DNA of 64,000 nt, from positions 1 through 64,000 of IMG/VR virus record IMGVR_UViG_3300043395_004689, one strand, 5' to 3'. The translations under genes were made by a program, and so were the position numbers. Every line of letters begins with the position of its first letter. Positions within the stretch are counted from its first letter, which is position 1. Positions 40,616 to 49,551 of the stretch are shown piece after piece. The notes beneath the pieces are model-generated. The model saw nothing but the letters and a program-made list of their open reading frames with translations, was not told the origin of the DNA and searched no databases. This DNA is from a virus.

Positions 40616-41850
40616 ATACAAAAATAACTTTTTCAGATAAACTAGTTGCATGGTTTGCCCTACTAAGCGGTCTCAGTATCAGTGCTGTAGCTGTGTGGTA
40701 CAGCGTGGCTGGTTTGGTAGCAATCTTTGCAGCCAGCGTTATTCCCATTATTGTCATGGGAGTGGTACTAGAAGTTGGCAAGCTGGTTGCTACCATATGG
40801 CTCAAACACAACTGGAGTATTGCTCCTAGGCTAATCAAGCTTTATTTGTTTGTGGCTGTGGTAATCTTAATGTTTATTACCAGCATGGGTATCTTTGGTT
40901 ATCTATCTAAAGCGCACCTAGATCAAGCAGTACCTACTGGCAATGTTGTGGCTCAAGTTGAAATCATTGATCAAAAAATTCAAACGCAAAATGATCTTAT
41001 AACATCTGCTCGTACTGTGCTTAGACAAATGGACGAAACAGTAAACCAAAGTCTAGGTCGCGGTGCTTCTACACTACCACCCAATGCTACACCTGCACAA
41101 ATACAGGCTGCACAAGCGGCTGCTGAGCGTAACACAAATGCGGCAGCTACTCTGAGAAGAAATCAACAACGAGAGCGCGATGCCCAGCAAGCCATTATCA
41201 ACAAGGCAACTGCTGAAATTCAAAAGCTTCGCGAAGAACGAGCACCACTGGCAGCAGAAATTCGCAAGGTAGAAGCCGAAGTAGGTCCTATCAAATACAT
41301 TGCTGCTCTAATCTACGATACCAAGCCTGACGCAGATCTATTAGAAAAAGCGGTGCGCTGGGTTATTGTATTAATTGTTATGATCTTTGACCCGTTGGCC
41401 GTTGTGCTGTTGCTGGCCAGCCAATACAGCTTTGGTTGGTTTAGACGCCAAAGAGAATTGGCCGCAGAGACAGCACCAGCGGTTCCTGTGGCAGTTGTAG
41501 AACCTGCGCCAGTGAACAATGAAGTAGGCGAAGTGACCACCGAAAGCTTGCCAGAACCTTCAACTGTGTTGGCAACTTATCCTCGCACCGAGGAAGAAAT
41601 AAAAGAATTCAGCGATGCCAAAGCAGAAGCCAAAGCAGTTGTCTTAGCAGACAGTATGCCTGCGCCAGCGCCAGCAGTAGTTGAAGCGCCGCCCGGTACT
41701 CCTGGCGAAGTATGGGATGCACCTGCAAAATCTGAACAACCCGGCGACACTGATCTTGATAAAATATATAAGGCAAGCTCAGAGGAACTCGCTAAGAAAA
41801 AAAGAAGTCGCGGCTGGTTCAACGTTCAATTTCCTAAACGCGACAATTAA
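40612..41850 (+). CDS. Membrane protein with central coiled coil
   Basis: 412 residues. Hydrophobic segments at about 12-35, 38-58, 76-100 and 248-270 frame a long helical, Ala/Gln/Arg-rich coiled-coil region (about 115-225), followed by a Pro/Ala/Glu-rich disordered tail. The coiled coil between the third and fourth helices would lie on one side of the membrane. Similar proteins occur in T4-like marine and freshwater phages without known function. Confidence 0.65.
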   Translation: MNTKITFSDKLVAWFALLSGLSISAVAVWYSVAGLVAIFAASVIPIIVMGVVLEVGKLVATIWLKHNWSIAPRLIKLYLFVAVVILMFITSMGIFGYLSKAHLDQAVPTGNVVAQVEIIDQKIQTQNDLITSARTVLRQMDETVNQSLGRGASTLPPNATPAQIQAAQAAAERNTNAAATLRRNQQRERDAQQAIINKATAEIQKLREERAPLAAEIRKVEAEVGPIKYIAALIYDTKPDADLLEKAVRWVIVLIVMIFDPLAVVLLLASQYSFGWFRRQRELAAETAPAVPVAVVEPAPVNNEVGEVTTESLPEPSTVLATYPRTEEEIKEFSDAKAEAKAVVLADSMPAPAPAVVEAPPGTPGEVWDAPAKSEQPGDTDLDKIYKASSEELAKKKRSRGWFNVQFPKRDN

Positions 41851-41870
41851 TAACATAACAAGGTTTTAAA

Positions 41871-42290
41871 TTGGCAGATTCAAGTGTTTATATTGTGAGC
41901 CCTCCTACGCTATACATGCCAGCAGCCGGGCTCACTTTTTGTCTGATCAGCAGCGACAAAAGATGGCAAGAAAATATTGTAGGCCTGCTGGAAAAAGGAA
42001 TACAGAACCAGCTTTGCTTTTTTACCAACGAAGATGGCGTTAAAGATCCTAAGGTCTGGGTTTGGTATTGGCATGTGGCTCCAAATTGTGCAATGGTACT
42101 TGTTGATGTGGCCAGCTGCTCCGAGCACGAAATAAGAATGACCTTGGGCATGTGTAAAGAAGGTCTTCCTGTGATATATCATGTTAAGCCAGGCAACCAA
42201 GAATTTGTAGCTTTGCTCAAAGCTATAGATGTTCCGCATTGGGAGACTGATGAAGATTTTATAGCAATAATGGAATCAATGAATGGATAA
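41871..42290 (+). CDS. Hypothetical protein, 139 aa (TTG start)
   Basis: Only TTG 41871 fits as a start (AACAAGG upstream). An alpha/beta sequence with [32 protein letters not shown] and GLPVIYHV recalls the flavodoxin-like nucleoside 2-deoxyribosyltransferase/TIR-like fold, but catalytic residues cannot be assigned. Overlaps clpX by 8 nt. Confidence 0.5.
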   Translation: MADSSVYIVSPPTLYMPAAGLTFCLISSDKRWQENIVGLLEKGIQNQLCFFTNEDGVKDPKVWVWYWHVAPNCAMVLVDVASCSEHEIRMTLGMCKEGLPVIYHVKPGNQEFVALLKAIDVPHWETDEDFIAIMESMNG

Positions 42291-43509
42291 AAATCAATCA
42301 TTGAATTGCAGTTTTTGCTCCAAGCACAGAGACGAAGTCAAGGCGTTGATTGCTGGCGAACGGGCCTATATTTGCAACGAGTGTATCAGCCTGTGCTTGG
42401 AAGCATTGGCGTCGGACAGCGATCAAGAAAAAAACAAGATAGCAGACTTGTCTACTCCAAGAGAAATTAAAAATTATCTAGATAGGTATGTTGTTGGGCA
42501 AGAATTAGCTAAACGCAGTCTTAGTGTAGCAGTACGCAACCATTATAAAAGATTAGGTCAAGGCGAAAGCAATCTTATTAAGAAAAGCAATGTACTCTTA
42601 GTTGGCCCTACTGGCAGCGGAAAAACATTGTTAGCGCGAAAACTTGCTGAAAAACTAAATGTCCCCTTTGCCATTGGCGATGCAACTACACTCACTGAAA
42701 GCGGTTATGTTGGTGATGATGTTGAAAGCGTAATACATCGCTTGGTACAAGCGGCAGGCGGTGATATCAAAAAGGCTGAAACAGGAATTGTTTATATTGA
42801 CGAAATTGATAAAAAGAGTCGCAAAAGTGAAAGCACCAGCATTACCAGAGATGTCAGTGGCGAAGGTGTTCAGCAGGCTCTACTAAAACTTATTGAAGGC
42901 ACTGAGTGTCGTGTTCCTGTCAATGGCGGGCGTAAGCATCCTGGGCACGAAGCCAATATTGTAAACACCAAAAACATCTTGTTTATTCTAGGTGGTGCTT
43001 TTGTTGGCCTTGAGGAACAGGTTAAGAAGCGTACTCGCACCGGCAGTGGCATAGGGTTTGGCGCAGCCCTAGACAACAAGAATGAGAATGTAAATCATTG
43101 GCTATCTAGCGTTGAGCCCGAAGATTTTGTTAAGTTTGGCATGATTCCAGAGTTTATGGGTCGTGTTCCTGTTATTGCTTCGTTAGAAGAACTAAGTGTT
43201 GAAGACCTTGTCAGGGTTATGACAGAGCCCGATGACAGCATTGAACGAGAATATCAGGCTATTTTTAGTCTCGACGGGGTTGAGTTAGAGTTTAATGATG
43301 AAGCTAGAATTGCCATTGCTAAACTAAGTATAGCAAAGAAAACAGGCGCTCGAGGATTGAGAAATATCATTGAGAATCTGCTGTTAGAACTTCAATTTAG
43401 TTTACCCGAGCTGGCCAAAGAAGGTTTAAGCAAGGTGATAATCACTGATAAAAGTGTTGAAGACCACTTACCAGTGTTAGTATATAAAAGTAGAGAAGAA
43501 GTAGCATAA
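42283..43509 (+). CDS. clpX: ClpX ATP-dependent unfoldase
   Basis: 408 residues, full length. Zinc-binding domain Cys9/12/31/34; Walker A GPTGSGKT (108-115); pore loop GYVG (141-144); Walker B YIDEID (171-176); RKH loop at 217-219; and IGF loop at 257-259, which docks on ClpP. All working parts appear intact, so it should feed phage or host ClpP. Phage clpP (6343-6933) and clpS (44381-44692) are elsewhere in the window. It starts inside the previous gene and is 6 nt from rpsU. Confidence 0.96.
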   Translation: MDKNQSLNCSFCSKHRDEVKALIAGERAYICNECISLCLEALASDSDQEKNKIADLSTPREIKNYLDRYVVGQELAKRSLSVAVRNHYKRLGQGESNLIKKSNVLLVGPTGSGKTLLARKLAEKLNVPFAIGDATTLTESGYVGDDVESVIHRLVQAAGGDIKKAETGIVYIDEIDKKSRKSESTSITRDVSGEGVQQALLKLIEGTECRVPVNGGRKHPGHEANIVNTKNILFILGGAFVGLEEQVKKRTRTGSGIGFGAALDNKNENVNHWLSSVEPEDFVKFGMIPEFMGRVPVIASLEELSVEDLVRVMTEPDDSIEREYQAIFSLDGVELEFNDEARIAIAKLSIAKKTGARGLRNIIENLLLELQFSLPELAKEGLSKVIITDKSVEDHLPVLVYKSREEVA

Positions 43510-43515
43510 AATAAA

Positions 43516-43755
43516 ATGACGACTGTGACAGTTAAAGACGGCCAATTTGAAAAGGCCCTACGCAAGTTTAAAAAGAAAGTTCAAGAAAGTGGAATTCTTG
43601 ACGAGCTTAGAGAACGCGAGCACTATACCAAGCCCACTACCAAGCGCAGAATGGCCAAAAATAAGGCAGTTCGTCGCCATCAGCGTGAAGTAGAGCAAGA
43701 GGAGTTGGAGGGGCTTAGACCGCCCCGTGAGGGCCGTCTTAAACGGTTATACTGA
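43516..43755 (+). CDS. rpsU: Ribosomal protein bS21 homologue
   Basis: 79 residues. FEKALRKFKKKVQESGIL, then REREHYTKPTTKRR and basic helix RRHQREVEQ match bacterial bS21, which sits by the anti-Shine-Dalgarno end of 16S rRNA and helps initiation. Phage bS21 copies are known in large aquatic phages and are thought to bias host ribosomes to phage mRNA. It lies 6 nt after clpX. The C-terminus is longer and more acidic than in E. coli before ending LKRLY. Confidence 0.9.
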   Translation: MTTVTVKDGQFEKALRKFKKKVQESGILDELREREHYTKPTTKRRMAKNKAVRRHQREVEQEELEGLRPPREGRLKRLY

Positions 43756-43758
43756 TTG

Positions 43759-43787
43759 TTGACACTTTGATCAATAATAAATACAAT
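43759..43787 (+). promoter_or_regulatory. Sigma70-type promoter for hsp20
   Basis: TTGACA at 43759-43764, 17-nt spacer, TACAAT at 43782-43787, just after the rpsU stop. Predicted start near 43794, giving an about 90-nt 5' UTR. Confidence 0.85.
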
Positions 43788-43793
43788 TGCAAA

Positions 43794-43883
43794 TGCAGTC
43801 AGTGCCTTGAGGGCTGATTGCAATGCAATAACAAGGCCCAAGAGGGATTGTTAATTAAAACTCGCTTTATTAAGGAGAATAAA
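43794..43883 (+). promoter_or_regulatory. Structured 5' UTR of hsp20, possible ROSE-like thermometer
   Basis: TGCAGTCAG (43794-43802) pairs with CTGATTGCA (43814-43822), a 9-bp stem (one G-U) at the very 5' end. Next to the ATG, TTTATT (43866-43871) and AATAAA (43878-43883) flank AAGGAG, and TCGCT (43862-43866) fits the UYGCU element that pairs with AGGA in ROSE thermometers, which regulate this same gene family in proteobacteria. Confidence 0.4.
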
Positions 43884-44312
43884 ATGACCAAGCTAGTACC
43901 CTTTCCATCGTACTCTCAAATGAGTATCGGTTTTGACCGCATGTTCCAAGAGTTAGACAGGCTAACTCAGGTTGCTGGAAATGCCGGTGGTGGATATCCC
44001 CCTTTTAACATTGAACGCATTAGCGAAACTTCGCATCGCATTATCATGGCAGTTGCAGGTTTCTCTGAGTCAGAGATTGATATCACACTCAGCGAAAATG
44101 TACTGTCTATCAAGGGCGAAAAATCAGAAGAGACCAATTCTAATCTAGTGTATCGCGGCATTGCCAAGCGCAATTTCCGTAGAGAATTTGTTTTAGCTGA
44201 TCATGTTGAAGTTAAAAATGCTGCCCTTAAGGATGGCATGTTAACCGTGGAACTCGAGCAGTTAGTGCCTGAGGAAAAGCGTCCAAAGAAAATTCCTTTA
44301 ATTAAGGAATAA
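43884..44312 (+). CDS. Hsp20 small heat-shock chaperone (IbpA-like)
   Basis: 142 residues from ATG 43884. An alpha-crystallin domain runs from about residue 35: PFNIERISETSHRIIMAVAGFS, VLSIKGEK and a late DGMLTVELEQ. The C-terminal IxI anchor is visible as IPLIKE. It prevents aggregation of unfolded proteins, handing them to host chaperones. Upstream UTR looks structured. With ClpX/P/S it forms a protein quality-control group. Confidence 0.92.
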   Translation: MTKLVPFPSYSQMSIGFDRMFQELDRLTQVAGNAGGGYPPFNIERISETSHRIIMAVAGFSESEIDITLSENVLSIKGEKSEETNSNLVYRGIAKRNFRREFVLADHVEVKNAALKDGMLTVELEQLVPEEKRPKKIPLIKE

Positions 44313-44322
44313 TTCAACCTGG

Positions 44323-44349
44323 CCTAGGTGGGTATATTGCCCACCTAGG
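44323..44349 (+). terminator. Hairpin after hsp20
   Basis: CCTAGGTGGG (44323-44332) and CCCACCTAGG (44340-44349) form a 10-bp perfect stem with a 7-nt loop. No U-run follows; TAAATAAC comes directly after, so it may be a processing or promoter-associated element rather than a classical terminator. Confidence 0.5.
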
Positions 44350-44380
44350 TAAATAACATTAGCAAACGGAAACACAAACA

Positions 44381-44692
44381 ATGACAGATACTGCAACCGC
44401 TACTGTAAGAAAGACAGAAAACACCACAGGCATTAAAGAGCCTGAAAAGTTTCGCGTTGTCATTTTAAATGATAATTCAACACCGATGGAATTTGTCATT
44501 GAATTGCTTAAGGTTATATTTCATCATACACAAGAAGCTGCTGTACAAATTATGATGCAAGTTCATAATAACGGCAAGGGTACCGCAGGGATTTATACCT
44601 TTGAAGTAGCTGAGCAAAAGGCCATGGAATCAACGCAAATTGCTCGAACCAATGGTCACCCATTGGGAGTCAGCGTTGAGCTTGCCGGCTGA
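44381..44692 (+). CDS. clpS: ClpS adaptor
   Basis: 103 residues. FRVVILNDNSTPMEFV, FHHTQEAAVQIMMQVH and a final HPLGVSVE match ClpS, which hands N-end-rule substrates to ClpA; the Asp/Asn and His binding residues (LNDN, MMQVHNNGKG) are present. ClpA is not in the window, so the partner is probably host ClpA, or the adaptor alters host ClpAP choice. Overlaps the next gene by 17 nt. Confidence 0.92.
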   Translation: MTDTATATVRKTENTTGIKEPEKFRVVILNDNSTPMEFVIELLKVIFHHTQEAAVQIMMQVHNNGKGTAGIYTFEVAEQKAMESTQIARTNGHPLGVSVELAG

Positions 44693-45275
44693 TATTGAAC
44701 GCAAACTAATTATCGACATAGATGATACCTGTGTCGATACCTTAACAGGCTTTGTTAAGTGGTTGGCCAGCCTTAACCGGCTGAAAAATGTAAATGGTAA
44801 TATCATCACCCATAGAGAACATCTAGGGTCGTGGCTCAATGTTCCAGATGAGTTGGCTGAGATTTGGACCAAAGAATTCTGCGAGCAGTCATGGGAATGG
44901 GGCGCACTATGGCCTTGCCTTGGTGCAGAAAAAGTATTGCCTCAAATCAAACAGCACGGCTGGCATGTAATAGGTTACAGCAAGAGTTCAGGAGACATGC
45001 ATCGTGCTACACTACGCCGAGCTAACCTTGAACTGTTGTTTCCAGGAGTGTTCAACGAACTTTATGTAATCAATCGAGCCGCTAATTTTAATGCAGTAAT
45101 CAAGGAAAACACCAATTCTGTTTGCGTTACTGCATTGGAATCTACTGCATTGGCCAGTGCTGAGGCAGGTCATATTACCTATCTGCTTAACCAACCTTGG
45201 AACAAAGACTTTTCTAATATCTCAGTGAGAAAATTCAACAACTGGTTGGAAATTGCAGATGTTATGTTGAATTAG
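44676..45275 (+). CDS. HAD-family 5'(3')-deoxyribonucleotidase-like protein
   Basis: About 199 residues from TTG 44676 (GGGAG 8 nt upstream); TTG 44682 or ATG 44652 are alternatives. LIIDIDDTCVD gives HAD motif I (DxDDT), and the remaining layout with VIGYSKSSGD (motif II Ser/Thr) fits small phage nucleotidases. May dephosphorylate nucleotides or a metabolite. Overlaps clpS. Confidence 0.65.
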   Translation: MSLPADIERKLIIDIDDTCVDTLTGFVKWLASLNRLKNVNGNIITHREHLGSWLNVPDELAEIWTKEFCEQSWEWGALWPCLGAEKVLPQIKQHGWHVIGYSKSSGDMHRATLRRANLELLFPGVFNELYVINRAANFNAVIKENTNSVCVTALESTALASAEAGHITYLLNQPWNKDFSNISVRKFNNWLEIADVMLN

Positions 45276-45282
45276 TAAGTGT

Positions 45283-46050
45283 ATGGATCTAAGATTCCTT
45301 TCTCACATAAGTCCTACTGCATGGCCACACATCAGCGCAGTAGATGAACAATGGACACCGGTTCCTTGGTTGCCATTGGCTGTACCCAAAATAGAACCAG
45401 ATAACTGGGACCTGTTTTGGAAGCTGTGGAATGAAAAACAAGGTGATATCACTCGAGGTCTTAACGAAACACAATTCTGGCGAGGACTATGTTGCTGGCT
45501 AAACCCCAAAATTGATCACACCAAATTCAACTACAGCAACACAGTGGTCGACGACTGGAGTCAGCATTTTCCAAAGATGTTTGAACAGATTAAGTCTTGC
45601 TTGCCATTTACCTTTTTAGAAAAAGTAGTGCTGTGGAGTAACATCAATGAAGTAACTCCACACTTTGATCCAGATGCACAGGTTTCGCCATGGCCGGACA
45701 GTCTTAGAATAATGATCTGGGACTCAAACGACAGGCCTACTTTTTACATGTGTCGCTGGCCCGATCGCAATGAAAATTTTAATCCTCCAATAATTACACA
45801 GCGCAACAAAGGCTCATATGGTGTCAGCGCATCACGCATACCTCAAAATAAACGCATGTATGTGAATTTGCCCCCAGACACAAATTCTTTTGTATTCAAC
45901 AACGGTGCATTCCTACACGGCGCTGACTTGGCCAAACCCAAGATCATCATGGCAGTCAAAGGTCGCTGTGACAAAGATGCTTGGCTTAAACAGCTAGAAC
46001 TCAGTAGAGAAAAGTACAAGGATTACATACCCAATGCCAGTGACTATTGA
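45283..46050 (+). CDS. 2OG-Fe(II) oxygenase-like protein
   Basis: 255 residues. HFD (His127, Asp129) and distal His212 in GAFLHGADLAKPK, with YGVSASRIPQNK in between. Start overlaps nothing; the end overlaps the next oxygenase by 17 nt. Two adjacent oxygenases may act on the same substrate. Confidence 0.7.
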   Translation: MDLRFLSHISPTAWPHISAVDEQWTPVPWLPLAVPKIEPDNWDLFWKLWNEKQGDITRGLNETQFWRGLCCWLNPKIDHTKFNYSNTVVDDWSQHFPKMFEQIKSCLPFTFLEKVVLWSNINEVTPHFDPDAQVSPWPDSLRIMIWDSNDRPTFYMCRWPDRNENFNPPIITQRNKGSYGVSASRIPQNKRMYVNLPPDTNSFVFNNGAFLHGADLAKPKIIMAVKGRCDKDAWLKQLELSREKYKDYIPNASDY

Positions 46051-46930
46051 TAGAAGCGAACTGCCAGAGCACTATACAATCGCTCATAGTCTTGACAAGC
46101 TGGTGGCATTTAGGCAACATGGCATTGTTGCCAAACACACAGATCCTTTGCTAAAACTTTCAATCCAAGATCTAAATCTGGAATTGTTAATCAAAGACAC
46201 CATTGCTTCAATGGAGCAGTTTGGGTCGTGGAATTACAGACTTGGCATGAAAGAAAATTCTGTATTGCATGATGCAGGCTATGGCGGCATTGGGTTAACA
46301 TATAATCCTACGCATCACGAACTTGAAAACTCAAATATACACGAACAGGTTCAAGGAAATCCTAGACCAGCCCAGGGAATGAAAAATCCATTTAGTTCTC
46401 TAACTGCTGATAAAACTCGTCAGTATGCCACTAGAAACTCACACTACGATACCTATGGATTGTCATATCGCACACCGGCTAGCCGCTATGCCTATCTAGG
46501 AACTTTTTTAGATCGCTGTCAGCGAACCATGGTGCGATCAGCGGTGAGAATTATATATGCTGAAAATGAAGGTCCAGTAGGTGAGGATCGTTATGCTGGT
46601 GTGACATGGCACCGTGATGAACCAATGTTTGAAAACCTTAGAGTCAATATCCCCTTGGTTACGGATCCTATCTTTGTCTTAGAGCAGCAAGGACATGCTC
46701 CTGTTCATTTAGAAGCTGGTTATGCTTACTCATGGGATACCAATATACTGCACAGGGCTTATGCTACCAAAAAGGAACCCAAGCACAGAATACATCTAAT
46801 GCTGGGTTTTAGCTGTTGGTGGGATTTTGACGAAAACACAGGTACATGGACACAGAATGAATTTTTTGGCAAAATGCATCCAAAAGACATGCTGGCCGAC
46901 GGACTTGTAATAAAAGGTGTGTCGTTATAA
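46034..46930 (+). CDS. 2OG-Fe(II) oxygenase-like protein
   Basis: 298 residues. HRD (His193, Asp195) in GVTWHRDEP, distal His240 (NILHRAY) and Arg252 in KHRIHLMLGF complete the facial triad and 2OG Arg. A 180-residue N-terminal part is not recognised. Overlaps the preceding oxygenase gene by 17 nt, so they are probably co-translated. Confidence 0.78.
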   Translation: MPVTIDRSELPEHYTIAHSLDKLVAFRQHGIVAKHTDPLLKLSIQDLNLELLIKDTIASMEQFGSWNYRLGMKENSVLHDAGYGGIGLTYNPTHHELENSNIHEQVQGNPRPAQGMKNPFSSLTADKTRQYATRNSHYDTYGLSYRTPASRYAYLGTFLDRCQRTMVRSAVRIIYAENEGPVGEDRYAGVTWHRDEPMFENLRVNIPLVTDPIFVLEQQGHAPVHLEAGYAYSWDTNILHRAYATKKEPKHRIHLMLGFSCWWDFDENTGTWTQNEFFGKMHPKDMLADGLVIKGVSL

Positions 46931-47021
46931 CGGTACTTTTTGTGTCTGAGTTGGTAGTTTAATCAAACTCTCTAAGCAATAAATAGTAGTACTCAGGAGA
47001 GGAATATCGAGGGCCCATAAT

Positions 47022-47438
47022 ATGGCTAAGATTCAACTCTATAAGCTGGTAGAAACTGCCGAACGGCAAGGCCGCAAATCGCCAGTGGTAGCTACTGTTG
47101 CTAAAGTAGAACAAATTTATGACGCCATTAACAACGCAGTTTTTGGCGGAGTTCTTACTAGGCCAAAAATCGTAGTACGCGATTACACCAAAAGACAAAT
47201 GTGGGGCGAGTGTGAAGGCTGGCAACGCGGTAGCCGTTGGGGTCCTCATTATACCGCAGTTATTCGCATAGAAAAAAATTTCCCAAACTTAAAAAAACTT
47301 ATTGCGGCAGTGGCACATGAAATGGTGCATCAATATGAATGGGAATATTATGGCGTAATGACTCATGGCTCAACCACATTCTTTGCTTGGGAAGAAAGAC
47401 TTCGTTCTAAGGGAATTAGACTAAGCATTACCCTTTGA
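47022..47438 (+). CDS. SprT-like zinc metallopeptidase domain protein
   Basis: 138 residues. HEMVHQ (His99, Glu100, His103) is the gluzincin-type active site, with His115 as a probable third ligand, in the layout of SprT/Spartan proteins (DNA-protein-crosslink proteases). No C-terminal Zn finger, so short. ATAAATA at 46979-46985 and GGAGAGGAA lie upstream. Confidence 0.78.
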   Translation: MAKIQLYKLVETAERQGRKSPVVATVAKVEQIYDAINNAVFGGVLTRPKIVVRDYTKRQMWGECEGWQRGSRWGPHYTAVIRIEKNFPNLKKLIAAVAHEMVHQYEWEYYGVMTHGSTTFFAWEERLRSKGIRLSITL

Positions 47439-47456
47439 TAGTTGATAACTATCTGC

Positions 47457-48200
47457 ATGGAACCAATTAATCAAGATCAATCAGCAATAGTACAGGGCAG
47501 TGGCCCCAGTGGAACACGACAAGGCATTGGCGGATTTAATCCCTTGCTTCTAGCTGCCGAAATGTCTCTTAGTCAACTTGGAAATTTTGAACCGCTGGAA
47601 TATCGCTTAGACTATCATGCGATACAATCTACTATTATGCAAAAGTACAGCAACGATTGGGTGCCGTACCTACCGCGCACAGATCGTCCAAACAATCGTA
47701 AAGCACTTACTCTTACAACGCTAGAAGGATGGGACCACAAAGCTTTACCAAGCCTAGCCGAAGCCACACAGAAGCTGGGCAGACCAGTTAAAGAAACCGA
47801 ATTCTGTCATCCCACACAATTATATAAAGATTGTGATCAAGCATTTCCTGGAAACCTAAGCCTTAAAGAATTTCTAGACGAGTGGCAACCACTGGGTAGA
47901 ACTTTTATTGTTAACAGCGGTATTGGTGGATATTTTGTTCCGCATCGAGATCATCCAGGTATGCCTAGACCAGTGTTTCGTTTAGTGGCATTTTTAAAGA
48001 ACTGCGGGCCTTTGGAATATGACTGGTGGATGGATGACCGCAAGGCCAACATTGAATTAGGTCGAGTTTATTATGTCAACACTCGTATGACACATAGAAC
48101 AATTAGTTGGACAGAAGATAGTTGGCATCTTATTATTAATGTTCCTTTTACTGTAGGAAATGTAGATAAGTTACTAAGACATTTACAGCATAGACATTAA
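47457..48200 (+). CDS. 2OG-Fe(II) oxygenase-like protein
   Basis: 247 residues from ATG 47457. HRD (His163, Asp165) in GYFVPHRDHPG, distal His213 (MTHRTISW), consistent with the oxygenase core. Its long N-terminal region is unique. Immediately followed by the QueC-like gene (1-nt gap). Confidence 0.68.
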   Translation: MEPINQDQSAIVQGSGPSGTRQGIGGFNPLLLAAEMSLSQLGNFEPLEYRLDYHAIQSTIMQKYSNDWVPYLPRTDRPNNRKALTLTTLEGWDHKALPSLAEATQKLGRPVKETEFCHPTQLYKDCDQAFPGNLSLKEFLDEWQPLGRTFIVNSGIGGYFVPHRDHPGMPRPVFRLVAFLKNCGPLEYDWWMDDRKANIELGRVYYVNTRMTHRTISWTEDSWHLIINVPFTVGNVDKLLRHLQHRH

Positions 48201-48201
48201 C

Positions 48202-48852
48202 ATGATTATTTTCAGCGGGCCAGATAACGACAAGCGAGAAATTAAAGTCGAGCTACCGGCGCACCATCAACGCATAGGTGTAATGCTTAGTGGTGGCGCA
48301 GATAGTGCAATACTCTTGTATATTCTTGCACTTGAACTCAAGATGTCTGGCAGCAAACAGGAACTAATTACATTGACTGTGCCTAGAGCCGACGGGGCAA
48401 GTAACTATGTTGATGCAATTGTCAACAAGGTAAATGAGTTAGTACCAGGTGTAAACATTCCTTTGCCAATACGCTTAGGTGATCCAACAGTACATCATAG
48501 CCAGCAAGGTAAATCAGGCGAAATAGCTGCCAGACAACATCATAATATTGAGCATATCTTCTATGGTAGCCAAGCACATCCTCCTGTGCCTATGCCGGGC
48601 GAGTACCCAGGCAGACCCGATCGCACTGAATACACAAACAATCAAGGCATAGTCACAACAACATGTCCATTTGCACTACTTGATAAGCGTCATACCATAG
48701 ACCTCTACGAAATATTTCAAGTATGGCCCTTGATTGAGCTAACTCACTCTTGCACACACCGCACTGAAGGACGCTGTGGTGAGTGTTATAACTGTAAAGA
48801 GCGTGCCTGGGCTATGGAAGCACTGGGCTACACAGATCCAGGTAGACTATAA
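48202..48852 (+). CDS. QueC-like PP-loop synthase
   Basis: 216 residues. SGGADS at 30-35 is the PP-loop, and Cys184, Cys192, Cys195 and Cys198 (CGECYNC) form the zinc site of 7-cyano-7-deazaguanine synthase (QueC), which turns CDG into preQ0. The neighbouring QueD, QueE and FolE are absent here, so it may use host precursor for tRNA or DNA deazaguanine modification, or be a divergent ligase. Convergent with the next oxygenase gene (6-nt overlap). Confidence 0.72.
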   Translation: MIIFSGPDNDKREIKVELPAHHQRIGVMLSGGADSAILLYILALELKMSGSKQELITLTVPRADGASNYVDAIVNKVNELVPGVNIPLPIRLGDPTVHHSQQGKSGEIAARQHHNIEHIFYGSQAHPPVPMPGEYPGRPDRTEYTNNQGIVTTTCPFALLDKRHTIDLYEIFQVWPLIELTHSCTHRTEGRCGECYNCKERAWAMEALGYTDPGRL

Positions 48853-49551
48853 TCTACTAGTGAAAATACTAAGGCCTAGTTTTTTAGCTACACCCTGCCG
48901 CGGAAATGCGCTACTGACATGTAGGCGGTCACGTGGGAATGTAATTGGTGTACCGGGTATCCATTGAAAAACTTTATCTACTGTTAGCCCGTAAAAGTTT
49001 TTCATATTAAGATGCGGACAATGTTCTAGCAGTATGCCATCAACACTAGAGATTTCGTCTAAATTACCAACCCCTTCATTGTAATAGTCTCTAACCACTA
49101 CATTGTATTCGTTTGGTTCAGTGTCTTCTCCGCTTAGAAAAAATGCTGCTGGTCCAGACCATGTTTGATTTAGAACTAAAAATTTTACTCGATCAAATCT
49201 TGGAACAACATTGGGCTTGGGCGTAAAGCGCAAGGGAAATACAAATGTTTGCCAAACTTTTTCTGGACCTTCTTTACCGGTGTCTGCGTGAACACGATAG
49301 CCTGTTTCAGTTTCAAAGAAATTACCTCCAGCTACAGTCCATGAGTCTTGGCCCAAAACCTTATCAATAATGGGCTTGACTATTTCCATTGCAGGACCAA
49401 GATCCAATCCAAATTTTCTACCTGGATACTCTTGTAATTTTGAATTGTTTTCAAAACAAGCTATTAGCCCGTTGAGTTGGTCCTGATTTAACGGATCAAG
49501 TATGCGCGGTTCAATCATACGATATTTAGTTGACAAAATAAGCAATTTCAT
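48847..49551 (-). CDS. 2OG-Fe(II) oxygenase-like protein, minus strand
   Basis: 234 residues. HAD (His88, Asp90) in YRVHADTG, distal His211 (RDRLHVSSAF) and a following basic residue at 223-224. One of two minus-strand oxygenases in the window, tail to tail with the QueC-like gene. Its start region overlaps the rightward promoter at 49530. Confidence 0.68.
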   Translation of the reverse strand: MKLLILSTKYRMIEPRILDPLNQDQLNGLIACFENNSKLQEYPGRKFGLDLGPAMEIVKPIIDKVLGQDSWTVAGGNFFETETGYRVHADTGKEGPEKVWQTFVFPLRFTPKPNVVPRFDRVKFLVLNQTWSGPAAFFLSGEDTEPNEYNVVVRDYYNEGVGNLDEISSVDGILLEHCPHLNMKNFYGLTVDKVFQWIPGTPITFPRDRLHVSSAFPRQGVAKKLGLSIFTSRL

